Below are positions 15,461-23,010 of a stretch of 23,756 nt of DNA, piece after piece. Source of the DNA: an uncultured Eubacteriales bacterium (GTDB lineage Bacteria; Bacillota; Clostridia; Oscillospirales; CAG-382); the NCBI GenBank assembly GCA_934444485.1, contig CAKSCN010000017.1, positions 1 through 23,756 on the forward strand, in the 5' to 3' direction. The notes under the pieces are model-generated. The model did no database searches. It was not told the DNA's origin and was given only the letters and a program-made list of their open reading frames with translations. The translations under genes and the position numbers were made by a program. The stretch's first letter is position 1. Every line of letters begins with the position of its first letter.

Positions 15461-15955
15461 TTATCCCCACCGGCGAAGCGTTTTACAGCTCACGACCTCT
15501 CCGTTCTCAATCTCCACCATTCCGTACGACGGCGCACGTCCGTCCCGAGGTTCGGAAATACTTCCGGGGTTCATAAGTATTATACCGTCCTTTTCTTCGA
15601 CAAGCGGCAGGTGCGTGTGACCGAAAAGTGCGATTTTTGCGCCGTTTTGCTCCGCTTTCGACCTCAAAAGTCCGAGAGAGCCTTTTACGCCGCAGGTATG
15701 ACCGTGGCACATGAAAATCTTCACTCCGCCGTATTCGACCGTTTTTTCGTAGTCGTCCTTTGAAAAGCCGTATAGGTCGCAGTTACCCGCCACCGTGCAG
15801 ACAGGCAGATACGGGTACTTGCGGACAAGCTCCTCTGCGTCGGAAACAAGGTCGCCGAGGTGTATGACGGCGTTTATTTCGCTGTAGTGCTTATCCACGA
15901 CCGAAAACATACCGTAATTTCTGCCGTGGGAGTCCGATAATACAAGTATGCGCAT
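15461..15955 (-). CDS. YfcE/MJ0936-type metallophosphodiesterase
   Basis: A small cytoplasmic calcineurin-like phosphodiesterase of 164 residues, the usual length. All metal ligands are present: DSH (8-10), GD (34-35), GNCD (57-60), His84/His86 in CHGH and GHTH (112-115). Members hydrolyse phosphodiesters such as bis-p-nitrophenyl phosphate in vitro; the natural substrate is unknown. It starts 6 bases after the stop of the leucine-rich-repeat lipoprotein gene, and its ribosome binding site GAGGAA lies inside the end of that gene, so the two are translationally coupled. In many Firmicutes this gene follows rdgB/rph; that neighbourhood is absent here. Confidence 0.9.
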   Translation of the reverse strand: MRILVLSDSHGRNYGMFSVVDKHYSEINAVIHLGDLVSDAEELVRKYPYLPVCTVAGNCDLYGFSKDDYEKTVEYGGVKIFMCHGHTCGVKGSLGLLRSKAEQNGAKIALFGHTHLPLVEEKDGIILMNPGSISEPRDGRAPSYGMVEIENGEVVSCKTLRRWG

Positions 15956-15961
15956 TTTGCA

Positions 15962-17047
15962 TCATTCCTCGTCGGGGAAATAAAGCTCAAAGCCGGGGTT
16001 GAGCTTATCCTCTTCATAGAGCGCACGCACCGAGGTCCAATCCTCAACGGCGTTCATATCGAGAGAAATGTACTCGATTTTGTCGGAGGAAAGCTTTGCG
16101 AGAGGCGACACGTCCTTTATATAGTTGTAGTCGAGGTAAAGGACACGCAGGTTCGGAAGCTCCGCAAAGGGCGAAACGTCCTCTATTGCGTTGTACATGA
16201 GAGACACATCCTCGAGCGTCTTTATATCGGCAAGCACCGAGACATCGGAGAGTCCGCATCTGTAAAGCGAGAGATATTTGAGCGGAAGCTCACGCAGGCA
16301 GGAAATATCCGTAATGCCGCTGAAGTTTATCGAGAGGCTTTCAAGCTTTTTGAGGTTTGCAAACGAGGAGATATCCTCAAAGCATTTATCGCCGTCGTCG
16401 TAAAAGCGGTAATCCGCACCAAGGGAAAGGCTCTCAAGGTTTTCGAGTCCGCCGTTTCCGAGAATGCTCACGTCTTCTATTATCGCACCCGATACTTCAA
16501 GCCTTTTGAGGTTTCCGAGCTTTTCGACTCCGTCGAGCTTTTTGAGTGCCGTGTTCTTTCCGTCGGTGTGTATTGACACCGATTCAAGCTCCTTGCAGTA
16601 ACGAAGATCATCGAAGCTGTCAAAGGTGTAAACGTCGAAGGTTGCGAAATCACGAACGCCGGTGAAATACTTCATATCCTCAAACGACGATATCTGCTTT
16701 ACGGCGGTTCTCTTCAAAAGCTCACGCTTGGCGTCAAAGTCGGTTTCATTCATGTAGTCGTCGAAGCCGACGCTTATATTGCACACGCCGTCGTAATTGC
16801 TGAAGTAGATGTATCTCACCGACGAAAGCTCCTCACGTGTAAGCTCTGCGGCGGACTTTGCGAATATGCTCGACATCGCCGACGCAAAATCCTTGTCAGC
16901 GAAAGCGACGGGAGTACTCTTGTCCTCAGTCTCGTCATCGGCGGCGCCGTTTGTTTTATTACAGCCGAACATTGCCGATATCATCACGAGAGCAAGAAGT
17001 CCCATGCATATTATGCGCAATGCGGTCGGTTTATAAGTCTTTATCAT
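15962..17047 (-). CDS. Leucine-rich-repeat lipoprotein
   Basis: A 361-residue exported protein. A hydrophobic signal (about 10-28) ends in AMFGC, so Cys29 is probably lipidated, though the lipobox is not ideal. Residues 150-335 hold about eight 20-24-residue leucine-rich repeats of the SDS22/internalin type, with the recurring NAIEDVSPFAELPNLRVLYLDYNYI pattern. Such repeats bind proteins; the partner is unknown. It is a paralogue of the protein encoded at 17165-18373: both have a ~40-residue N-terminal segment with FA-x-x-(M/L)S and an LT/IT-x-EEL motif, and both end their repeats with EDWT(S/A)V. GAAAGGA precedes the ATG. No clear promoter separates it from the terminator at 17096-17135. Confidence 0.82.
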   Translation of the reverse strand: MIKTYKPTALRIICMGLLALVMISAMFGCNKTNGAADDETEDKSTPVAFADKDFASAMSSIFAKSAAELTREELSSVRYIYFSNYDGVCNISVGFDDYMNETDFDAKRELLKRTAVKQISSFEDMKYFTGVRDFATFDVYTFDSFDDLRYCKELESVSIHTDGKNTALKKLDGVEKLGNLKRLEVSGAIIEDVSILGNGGLENLESLSLGADYRFYDDGDKCFEDISSFANLKKLESLSINFSGITDISCLRELPLKYLSLYRCGLSDVSVLADIKTLEDVSLMYNAIEDVSPFAELPNLRVLYLDYNYIKDVSPLAKLSSDKIEYISLDMNAVEDWTSVRALYEEDKLNPGFELYFPDEE

Positions 17048-17080
17048 TGCCGTGGCCGTCCTTTCTTCGTTAATGGAACG

Positions 17081-17135
17081 TAAAGTTAAAAAGTGACGGC
17101 AAACAGCTTTTACGTTGCCATTTGCCGTTTGCCGT
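17081..17135 (-). terminator. Terminator between the two leucine-rich-repeat genes
   Basis: On the minus strand ACGGCAAAC (17127-17135) pairs perfectly with GTTTGCCGT (17096-17104) over a 22-base loop, followed by CACTTTTTAA. The long loop also holds part of a second GGCAAA repeat, so alternative pairing is possible. Confidence 0.65.
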
Positions 17136-17164
17136 GGCTGTATGTCGAGGGAAGCCCCCGTTAA

Positions 17165-18373
17165 TTACTCTGCGTCTGTGTTTGTGTCGTCTGCTGCTGC
17201 GTCGGTATTGTCGTCTGCCGTTGCATCGGTGTTATCGTTTGCAGCGTCGTCTGCGTTGTCATCGGCATTCGCATCAGCATTGTCATCTGCGGTTGCGTCA
17301 GCGTTATCGTCTGCGGTTGCGTCAGTGTTGTCATCTGCACTTGCGTCTGCATTCTCATCGGGCATACCGCTTACCTTGTCCTTGAATGCCTCGACTGCCG
17401 TCCAATCCTCGATGCCGTCGTTGCCGGAGAGGTCAACAGACTGAATCTTCTCTGCGTTAAGTGCGGAGAGTGCGGAAATATCGGTGATCTCGTTATTAGA
17501 GAGGCTTACAGTCTCAAGCTCGGGAAGAGCGACTACCGTGTCAAGATCCTTTGTGCCAGTACCGCCGAGGTAGAGAGTCTTGAGAGCGGTGAGGTTCTTT
17601 ATGGGTGTTATATCGGCAATCGTGTTGTTGTCGAGCGAAAGAGTCTCGAGGCTTGTGAGACCGGCAACGGCAGAAATATCGGTAATTGCGTTGTCGTCAA
17701 GCGTAAGAGCGGTAAGACCCGTAAGACCCGCAATGGGAGCGATATCGGAAATGCCGCAGGAGGCAAATGTAAGCTCCTTGAGGTTTGCGAAGTCCGCAAC
17801 TGCGGAAATGTCTCCGAGAGTGCCGCCGTAAACGAGAAGAGTCTCAACATTTGCCGCACTTGCGGAGAAAGCGGAGAGATCATTGAAGTTTTCGTCCTGA
17901 TAAATGCTTACTTTCTTGAGACCGGTAAAGAGAGCCATGTCGGCATAGTCTATCGAATCGGTGTTAAATTTCTTTACGAGCTTCTGATTTTCCTCGTAAG
18001 CCTTCTTCTCTTCATCGGTGCTGTCGTCCGTTGCGGTGATGGAAGAATCGTAGCCGGGGAGAATGAGAGTTACAGACACGCCCTTGGTATTGAGCTCACT
18101 TGTATCAGCACCGTACATTGCATAGATGGACGCCATGTATGCGTTGGAGGTTACGTTAATGGATTCGTATTCCGCAAGCTCTTCTTCTGTGATCTTGCCC
18201 GCAGGCTTGCCGAGAGCGTCGGAAAGACCGTCTGCAAAGTTTCTGTCAGAGATGAACGAGGATTTGGAAACGCTGTAGGAATAAACAACATAAACACAGG
18301 CTGCCGCAAGAATTACAACGAGCAACCAAAGGATAATTGTAGAAGCCTTTGACTTCTTAGAATTTCTGGTCAT
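17165..18373 (-). CDS. Membrane-anchored leucine-rich-repeat protein with acidic repeat tail
   Basis: A 402-residue exported protein. A basic start and one membrane segment (about 11-34) without a lipobox suggest an uncleaved anchor. Residues 150-330 contain about eight leucine-rich repeats of 20-22 residues (TALTLDDNAITDISAVAGLTSL and its neighbours), ending EDWTAVEAF. The last 63 residues (340-402) are tandem octapeptides of the form DN(A/T)DATAD, strongly acidic and probably unstructured. GGAGGG (18378-18383) lies 4 bases before the ATG. It has its own promoter (18424-18452) and terminator (17081-17135). It is a paralogue of the adjacent lipoprotein. Role: probably surface protein binding; the partner is unknown. 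Confidence 0.85.
   Translation of the reverse strand: MTRNSKKSKASTIILWLLVVILAAACVYVVYSYSVSKSSFISDRNFADGLSDALGKPAGKITEEELAEYESINVTSNAYMASIYAMYGADTSELNTKGVSVTLILPGYDSSITATDDSTDEEKKAYEENQKLVKKFNTDSIDYADMALFTGLKKVSIYQDENFNDLSAFSASAANVETLLVYGGTLGDISAVADFANLKELTFASCGISDIAPIAGLTGLTALTLDDNAITDISAVAGLTSLETLSLDNNTIADITPIKNLTALKTLYLGGTGTKDLDTVVALPELETVSLSNNEITDISALSALNAEKIQSVDLSGNDGIEDWTAVEAFKDKVSGMPDENADASADDNTDATADDNADATADDNADANADDNADDAANDNTDATADDNTDAAADDTNTDAE
17168..17356 (-). repeat. 24-bp coding minisatellite, about eight units
   Basis: Codes for residues 340-402 of the leucine-rich-repeat protein. Successive 24-base units give ENADASAD, DNTDATAD, DNADATAD, DNADANAD, DNADDAAN, DNTDATAD, DNTDAAAD and a final 7-residue unit. 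Copies are similar but not identical, and unit length is a multiple of three, so gain or loss of units would keep the frame. Confidence 0.85.
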
Positions 18374-18423
18374 AGTGCCCTCCGAAAAATTTAAATATAT
18401 TTGTGCTTATACACATCTTCACC

Positions 18424-18452
18424 ATTATACCATGACTTTTTTAAAAAAACAA
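18424..18452 (-). promoter_or_regulatory. Promoter of the second leucine-rich-repeat gene
   Basis: On the minus strand TATAAT (18424-18429) preceded by TGG (extended -10), with TTGTTT (18447-18452) 17 bases upstream. The -35 is poor but the -10 is perfect. The surrounding stretch 18440-18500 is A/T-rich and holds no gene. Confidence 0.6.
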
Positions 18453-18504
18453 GAATATTTTTCAAACTAATAAATATTTCAGCGATTTTTACAAAACAAA
18501 TAAC

Positions 18505-18546
18505 AAAAACAGGCATTTTGAGCTTGCCTTTTTACCCAAAATGCCT
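18505..18546 (-). terminator. Terminator of the spoIIP-spoIIIA operon
   Basis: AGGCATTTTG (18537-18546 read on the minus strand) pairs perfectly over ten bases with CAAAATGCCT (18511-18520), followed by GTTTTTG. It stands 7 bases after spoIIIAH. Confidence 0.85.
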
Positions 18547-18553
18547 CTGAAGG

Positions 18554-19165
18554 TCAGTTTTTCTCTATTATTTTTATGTTCTCCGGAGAGAAACCGGTCT
18601 CGCTCATCGCAATCTCACGTATCTGAGCCACTTCGTTTGTGAGGAGTCCCGAGGTTTTGACGACGACATTCACGTTATCGCCGTTCACGACGGCAAGGCA
18701 ATCCTCAAAGCCCTTTGCCTTCACCATCGTCTCGACGTTGGACTCAATCTCGATATTTCCGGCGATAGATATCATTTTTCCGAGCGCTTCGTCCTTCACG
18801 TCGGGCATTGTCTCGGAGCTGTCAACGACGGTCTGGAGTGTCTGGAGTGCTTCGTCACGTCTGCGCTCTCTGTCGGCGGCGGCATCGAGAAAGTATGCGT
18901 CCTTGCTCTCGGACGACACCTCGGCAATCGGAGAGTCCTCGGGGGAAACTCCGTCAACAAGCGTCGCCTCGCCGAGTATTTTTGAGCTGTCGGTGTCATA
19001 CGACGCCGTATACAGATAATCGGTATTGGGTGCAATGCCGTCAAGACCGTTGTTCCAGTCTATGTACACCGCTATGCAAATCAGCGCAACGAACGCAAAA
19101 GCGGCAAAGGTCCGTGCGTGCTTTTTGAAAAACGAAAATGTTCCTTTAAGCCTTGCTGTTTTCAT
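18554..19165 (-). CDS. spoIIIAH: Stage III sporulation protein AH
   Basis: Mother-cell protein that meets SpoIIQ across the intermembrane space to form the channel feeding the forespore. The 203 residues have a short cytoplasmic start, one membrane segment (about 19-36) and a C-terminal YscJ/FliF-like ring-building domain (about 100-203: ERRRDEALQTLQTVVDSSETMPDVKDEA, then CLAVVNGDNVNVVVK). It is similar in length to the Bacillus subtilis protein. A strong site AAGGAGATATACTT leads into ATG 19165. It is the last gene of the operon, 42 bases after spoIIIAG, and is ended by a hairpin terminator. Expression in the mother cell is expected from the family. Confidence 0.9.
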   Translation of the reverse strand: MKTARLKGTFSFFKKHARTFAAFAFVALICIAVYIDWNNGLDGIAPNTDYLYTASYDTDSSKILGEATLVDGVSPEDSPIAEVSSESKDAYFLDAAADRERRRDEALQTLQTVVDSSETMPDVKDEALGKMISIAGNIEIESNVETMVKAKGFEDCLAVVNGDNVNVVVKTSGLLTNEVAQIREIAMSETGFSPENIKIIEKN

Positions 19166-19207
19166 AAGTATATCTCCTTTTCAGAATGTGTAAAGCTGTT
19201 ATTTCGC

Positions 19208-19747
19208 TTATGCGCCGCCGTCCGGTTCTTTTCCTATGACCTCAACCCTGCCCTTAGGCACACCGAAAAGTGCGCTTGCGGCGTCGGTTATCTTTTCTTT
19301 GACAACCGCATCGTTGCCGCCCCGGCAGACCACAAGCACTCCCTTGACCTTCGGGCAGAGCTTCTTTACAAGCACCGGACTTTCCGGGTTTCTGCTTCCG
19401 CCGATAAGCACAAGCTCTTTTTCCGAGGTTCTTGTGTCGGACGCCGTTCCGCCCTTTATCCCGGCGTTGTACGCATATATGTTCTCAAACGAGCTGTCGA
19501 ACGTAATCATGACGCTTGCTTTTCCCGTACCTTCGATATCCGATATTATTTCCGCAAGGTTCTCCTCAAGCTTCTCGGCATATGCCGCAAGTTCATCCGC
19601 ACCCGTTTTCTCGGTGTTTGCGGTACTGCCGTTTGACACGGTAAGCAGTATTATTCCCACGGCAAGCACCGCAAGCATCACGGCATTTTTTCCGTCAATG
19701 AGTTTTTTTACGATGCCGAGCGGTCTTTTTGTATCCGTTTCGTTCAT
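19208..19747 (-). CDS. spoIIIAG: Stage III sporulation protein AG
   Basis: Forms the large ring of the mother cell-forespore channel. The 179 residues have one membrane segment (about 22-39) and then the ring domain with the conserved GTGKASVMITF..ENIYAYN region, the acidic/serine stretch and PVLVKKLCPKVKGVLVVCRGGNDAVVKEKITDAASALFGV, a hallmark of SpoIIIAG. I take ATG 19747, which starts 4 bases after the spoIIIAF stop. A longer reading to 19807 would overlap spoIIIAF by 56 bases and add a basic tail with no family counterpart. Start selection appears to depend on translational coupling, as no strong ribosome binding site is at the right distance. Confidence 0.9.
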   Translation of the reverse strand: MNETDTKRPLGIVKKLIDGKNAVMLAVLAVGIILLTVSNGSTANTEKTGADELAAYAEKLEENLAEIISDIEGTGKASVMITFDSSFENIYAYNAGIKGGTASDTRTSEKELVLIGGSRNPESPVLVKKLCPKVKGVLVVCRGGNDAVVKEKITDAASALFGVPKGRVEVIGKEPDGGA

Positions 19748-19751
19748 GCTT

Positions 19752-20291
19752 TTACGCTTCACTTCCCTTCTCCGGCGCTTCTCCGGCAAAAACTCCGACG
19801 TCCGCACAGCCGGTTATGCTTTCGACATATTCCGTCACTTCCTCCGTATCAAGTCCGCCGGTCACACTTTCCGCAAGCTCCGCCGTAACCCTTGCGAATG
19901 AGAGCGTCAGTGTGCCGCCGTCATTTTCTTCTGTTAATTCTATGCTCACTCTGACATCATTTATTCCGAATCCGTACTTTTTGCAAAGCTCTGCGGCTAT
20001 TTTTTCTTCAAGCTCACGTCTGCATTCCGAAACGACAAGTCCCGACGAATCGGCACTTCCGCTCTCAGCGGCGTCATCGGAAAAGCAGGCGTCCGCACTG
20101 AAAGCTCCCGTATTCCGTAATTCTTTGTTATTTACAATCGGCAGAAACACCGTACATATCACAAACAGCACGACGACGAGTCTCACATAGCGTCCGATAT
20201 TCCGCCCTCCGTCCTCAAATGCGGACATAACGTTATCCGCACAGGCTCCTGCGGCGCACACCGTGAGAACAGTAAGCAATGCTTCTCTCAT
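19752..20291 (-). CDS. spoIIIAF: Stage III sporulation protein AF
   Basis: Membrane component of the SpoIIIA channel complex. The 179 residues begin with two hydrophobic segments (about 5-24 and 36-54, with RYVRLVVVLFVICTVFLPIV typical of the family), then a variable acidic stretch (65-90) and a C-terminal domain ELEEKIAAELCKKYGFGINDVRVSIEL. GGAGGAAAAT precedes the ATG. Family assignment rests on the second helix, the C-terminal pattern and the position directly before spoIIIAG. It follows spoIIP by 21 bases, whereas in Bacillus it follows spoIIIAE. Confidence 0.82.
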   Translation of the reverse strand: MREALLTVLTVCAAGACADNVMSAFEDGGRNIGRYVRLVVVLFVICTVFLPIVNNKELRNTGAFSADACFSDDAAESGSADSSGLVVSECRRELEEKIAAELCKKYGFGINDVRVSIELTEENDGGTLTLSFARVTAELAESVTGGLDTEEVTEYVESITGCADVGVFAGEAPEKGSEA

Positions 20292-20312
20292 ATTTTCCTC
20301 CGTCCGTATATT

Positions 20313-21635
20313 TTACCTTGTCACCGCTCTCGAAAAAGAGCTTGCGAAAAGCTTTACAGCCCTTGATGCCTCCTCATACGTATTTCCGCAGGAGCCGACC
20401 TCGAGTATGAACGAGCCTTGCGTAAACTGCTGGTTGAAACGTGACGAGCGGAGATTGAGCGGTCTTACAAGCGACGGGTAGTCGTCCGCTATGCGCTTTT
20501 GAATCGTGAGTGCGGCGGTGAGGTTTTTTCTCCACTCGGGATGAGAGGCACCGCCGTCGTCCGTACCGATAACAAACATTATCTGCGCCGTTTTCTCACC
20601 GCATATCTCTGCGGCAGGCTTTATCTTTTCGTTTGTGGTGCGCACGATAGAATCACGGTGAAGGTCTATTACATACTCGATTGACGGGTATTTTTCTATA
20701 TATTCAGCGATGCTCTTTGCACTTTGCGAATACGCTGAGAGAAACGACTTTTCGTCGTGCATTATCTCACAGTGAACCGTCGGTATGCCGTAGGAATTGA
20801 GTGCGTCGGCAAGCTCCGTTCCGAGACCGACGACGTTCTTTGTTGTATCGGTGGTTCTCGGCGAAAGCTCATCTTTCGGGTAACGGTCGGCGTCAACCGA
20901 GGTAAAGCCCTCCGTGCCGTGAGTGTGAACAATGAGTACCTTGGGTTTATCGGGCGAATCGAACGGCACTATAGGTGCTATGGGAAAGTCTTTGGCGAGG
21001 TACTCTTCGGCGGACACGGTGTACGAGGTGTCGTTGTTTATGCGTATCTCACCGTCCTTTGCGGAGAGGTCCATTGACGTGAGGGGGAAAGTGTCGCCGT
21101 CCGCAAATATCTCCGCACCGTCGGACGTGTCGCTCGCCGAGACCGCAACAGAATCGACAGGCTGAGGTTTTTCGACGGAGGTTTCGGCGGTATTTTCGGT
21201 ATCGTTTGCGTTTGTCTCCTTCGGGAGGCTCAGGTAGTAAGACGAAATGACTCCCGACGCAGGCACGGTTTCCTTTTCGTGAAGAAAATCGACGAAGTCA
21301 CCGCTCATATTTCCGACACTGAAGGAATACGCACCGACACGGAGCGTGCCGTCGTCAAAACCGATAATTCCGAGCAAGGCAAGTGGTATTGCGGCGAGAA
21401 TGACTGCGGCAGTAACTATAACCACGCATCTCACAAGCCCGGCAAGAGTTCTTTTAAACTTTCGTGCGGACTTTCTGCCGCGCTCTCTTTTGGTTCGTAT
21501 GCGTATATTTGCGTCGGCTCGGCGCACGGTCGGCTCTCTTGCGGCGTCGAAGAAGATTGTCTTTTCCTTTCGCACGGGAGTCGGCGGCTCTTCCTTTTTC
21601 GCATCTGCGACGACAGTAAACTTTGTGTAGGTCAC
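20313..21635 (-). CDS. spoIIP: Stage II sporulation protein P, peptidoglycan amidase/endopeptidase
   Basis: Cuts septal and wall peptidoglycan with SpoIID and SpoIIM so that the mother cell can engulf the forespore. The 440 residues have a basic cytoplasmic start, one membrane segment (about 66-92), a variable linker (120-225) and the catalytic domain with VLIVHTHGTEGF (His237, His239, Glu242), DLHRDSI (324-330), MFVIGTDDGGASHPEW and ILEVGSCGNTYEEA. The start is GTG at 21635: AAGGAGAGG (21641-21649) is 5 bases upstream, while the in-frame ATG at 21656 lies before that site and has none of its own. It heads the operon with spoIIIAF-AG-AH; in Bacillus it follows gpr. Confidence 0.92.
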   Translation of the reverse strand: MTYTKFTVVADAKKEEPPTPVRKEKTIFFDAAREPTVRRADANIRIRTKRERGRKSARKFKRTLAGLVRCVVIVTAAVILAAIPLALLGIIGFDDGTLRVGAYSFSVGNMSGDFVDFLHEKETVPASGVISSYYLSLPKETNANDTENTAETSVEKPQPVDSVAVSASDTSDGAEIFADGDTFPLTSMDLSAKDGEIRINNDTSYTVSAEEYLAKDFPIAPIVPFDSPDKPKVLIVHTHGTEGFTSVDADRYPKDELSPRTTDTTKNVVGLGTELADALNSYGIPTVHCEIMHDEKSFLSAYSQSAKSIAEYIEKYPSIEYVIDLHRDSIVRTTNEKIKPAAEICGEKTAQIMFVIGTDDGGASHPEWRKNLTAALTIQKRIADDYPSLVRPLNLRSSRFNQQFTQGSFILEVGSCGNTYEEASRAVKLFASSFSRAVTR

Positions 21636-21640
21636 GTTAT

Positions 21641-21649
21641 CCTCTCCTT
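21641..21649 (-). promoter_or_regulatory. Ribosome binding site fixing the GTG start of spoIIP
   Basis: On the minus strand AAGGAGAGG is 5 bases before GTG 21635. Confidence 0.8.
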
Positions 21650-21678
21650 TTCGCATCTCGCATATCGGGTGATGATTA

Positions 21679-21708
21679 ATTATAGTACGAAAGGGTCGGA
21701 AATATTAC
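21679..21708 (-). promoter_or_regulatory. Candidate spoIIP promoter
   Basis: The minus strand holds GTAATATT (21701-21708), like a sigma-E -35 element, and CGTACTAT (21682-21689), which fits six of eight bases of the sigma-E -10, but the gap of 11 bases is short. It also holds TATAAT (21679-21684) without a sigma-A -35. A promoter here is expected because a terminator lies directly upstream; its sigma factor is undecided. Confidence 0.35.
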
Positions 21709-21723
21709 TGCTTTGCAAAGGCG

Positions 21724-21757
21724 TAAAAACAAAAAACGCCCGACAAAATCGGACGCT
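21724..21757 (-). terminator. Rho-independent terminator of the WalJ-like gene
   Basis: On the minus strand AGCGTCCGA (21749-21757) pairs with TCGGGCGTT (21735-21743) over a five-base loop, nine pairs including two G-T, then a T-rich stretch (TTTT-G-TTTTT). Confidence 0.88.
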
Positions 21758-21813
21758 TCGGCGTATTGTATTTGGATAAAATATATAACGCTGCTATGAC
21801 ACGGTCACGGCTG

Positions 21814-22584
21814 TCAGATTATGCTTTTGGGTGCGACCTTCACCGTACAGCCGCAAAATCCGCTTTCTTCAAGCGACGCCGTACTTTCGGAGAGCGCTTT
21901 TGCGGTCGTATTGTTCTCTTCCGAAAGATGCGCAAGCCACACTTTCTCCGCACCGCCTTCGGCAAGAAACGGCACGAATCTTGCGCAGTCATTGTTCGAG
22001 AGGTGTCCTCTGTCGGAAAGAATGCGTTGTTTGAGCATATACGGATACGGTCCGTTTTTGAGCATATCGAGGTCGTGGTTGGACTCGACGACCACCTGAC
22101 GGCAGCCGATAAGTGCGGCGGCAATGCCCTTTGTCACGTATCCTATATCGGTTGCAAGACCGAATGTGTCGCCGTCGGTATCGCTTATATGAAAGCAGAC
22201 GCTTCCGAGCGAGTCGTGCGGAGTCTTGAATATATCGACGCACATATTCCCCACCGAAACGCTTTCTCCGGCGTTCTTGATAACGGCGCACCGGGAAAGG
22301 TTTTCATAGGCTCCGTCGGCAAGAATATAGTCCGCCGAAAGTCCGTTTATGTATACCGGTATGCGGAACTTTTTCGATATAACCTCGAGTCCTCTTATAT
22401 GGTCGATATGCTCGTGAGTCACAAAGATTGCGGATATGCCGAGTATGGATTTGCCGATACTCTCAAGCGCTTTTGTCACCGAAAGGCACGAAACGCCGGC
22501 GTCGATGAGTATTTTTGTGTCGCCGCTTTCGACGAAGGTGCAGTTGCCTTTAGAACCCGAAAACATGGGAACTGTGTTTATCAT
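21814..22584 (-). CDS. WalJ/YycJ-like metallo-beta-lactamase-fold hydrolase
   Basis: A 256-residue cytoplasmic hydrolase of the YycJ/WalJ group, which in Bacillus and Streptococcus is linked to the WalRK regulon and to coordinating cell division and wall metabolism; YycJ has also been shown to have nuclease activity. Seen here: FSGSKGN (8-14), the metal site THEHIDH (His57, His59, Asp61, His62), the central HDSLGSVCF, DIGYVT, then ESNHDLDMLKNGPYPYMLKQRIL and LAHLSEENN, all characteristic of the group. No walR or walK is adjacent. AGGAGA is 11 bases before the ATG, rather far. It follows the small membrane protein gene by 24 bases and ends in a strong terminator. Confidence 0.9.
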   Translation of the reverse strand: MINTVPMFSGSKGNCTFVESGDTKILIDAGVSCLSVTKALESIGKSILGISAIFVTHEHIDHIRGLEVISKKFRIPVYINGLSADYILADGAYENLSRCAVIKNAGESVSVGNMCVDIFKTPHDSLGSVCFHISDTDGDTFGLATDIGYVTKGIAAALIGCRQVVVESNHDLDMLKNGPYPYMLKQRILSDRGHLSNNDCARFVPFLAEGGAEKVWLAHLSEENNTTAKALSESTASLEESGFCGCTVKVAPKSII

Positions 22585-22608
22585 AGGGGTAAAAATCTCC
22601 TGTAATTG

Positions 22609-22974
22609 TCAAATGAGCATTGTTATCACGGTGTCGCAAAGCACGACGGCTATCGGCGGAAGAGCCGTGAACACAAGAAGCTTTATTCTGAAGTCCGCCT
22701 TGCGCAAAAACGCCCTATCCTTCTCGGAAAGTGTGCCGCATTTTTCAAAATCAAACTTTTCCTCCGGTGTTACCCCCGCCTTTTTCCTCAGATTTATCAC
22801 GTTTACGTAAACCGCCGCATACAAAACCGCACAAAGGCTTATCAGTGCGATAAAGGCATATGTCACAGCCGAGAGGATGGAGGCATTATGCGAATTCACC
22901 GCCGCAACGTAAACTGCGACCGTAACCACGCCCCACGCCGCAAGTCCCACGGCTTTTTTGGCTTTGTTATTCAT
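22609..22974 (-). CDS. Small membrane protein of unknown function, three helices
   Basis: 121 residues, not assigned to a known family. Hydrophobic segments lie near residues 9-27, 33-58 and 97-121. Between the second and third is a charged stretch (RKKAGVTPEEKFDFEKCGTLSEKDRAFLRKAD) that should face the cytoplasm. ATG 22974 is chosen because AAGGAG stands about 10 bases upstream; an in-frame GTG at 22995 lies before that site. The WalJ-like gene follows after 24 bases, so the two are probably an operon. The arrangement might hint at a wall-related role, but nothing in the protein shows it. Confidence 0.72.
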   Translation of the reverse strand: MNNKAKKAVGLAAWGVVTVAVYVAAVNSHNASILSAVTYAFIALISLCAVLYAAVYVNVINLRKKAGVTPEEKFDFEKCGTLSEKDRAFLRKADFRIKLLVFTALPPIAVVLCDTVITMLI

Positions 22975-23010
22975 ACCGCCGGCACTCCTTACCACGCATT
23001 AAGGCAACGA

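Noticed and set aside
17168..17356. Possible CRISPR array because of regular repeats
   Set aside because: The units are directly adjacent with no spacers, are multiples of three and are coding.
17115..17444. Ser/Ala-rich plus-strand frames over the repeat tail
   Set aside because: They are produced by the 24-bp repeat itself. The minus frame continues from a well-formed leucine-rich-repeat protein with promoter and ribosome binding site.
21766..22605. 279-codon open frame opposite the WalJ-like gene
   Set aside because: The minus-strand frame carries the complete metal-binding motifs and family signatures; the plus frame matches nothing and overlaps a terminator region.
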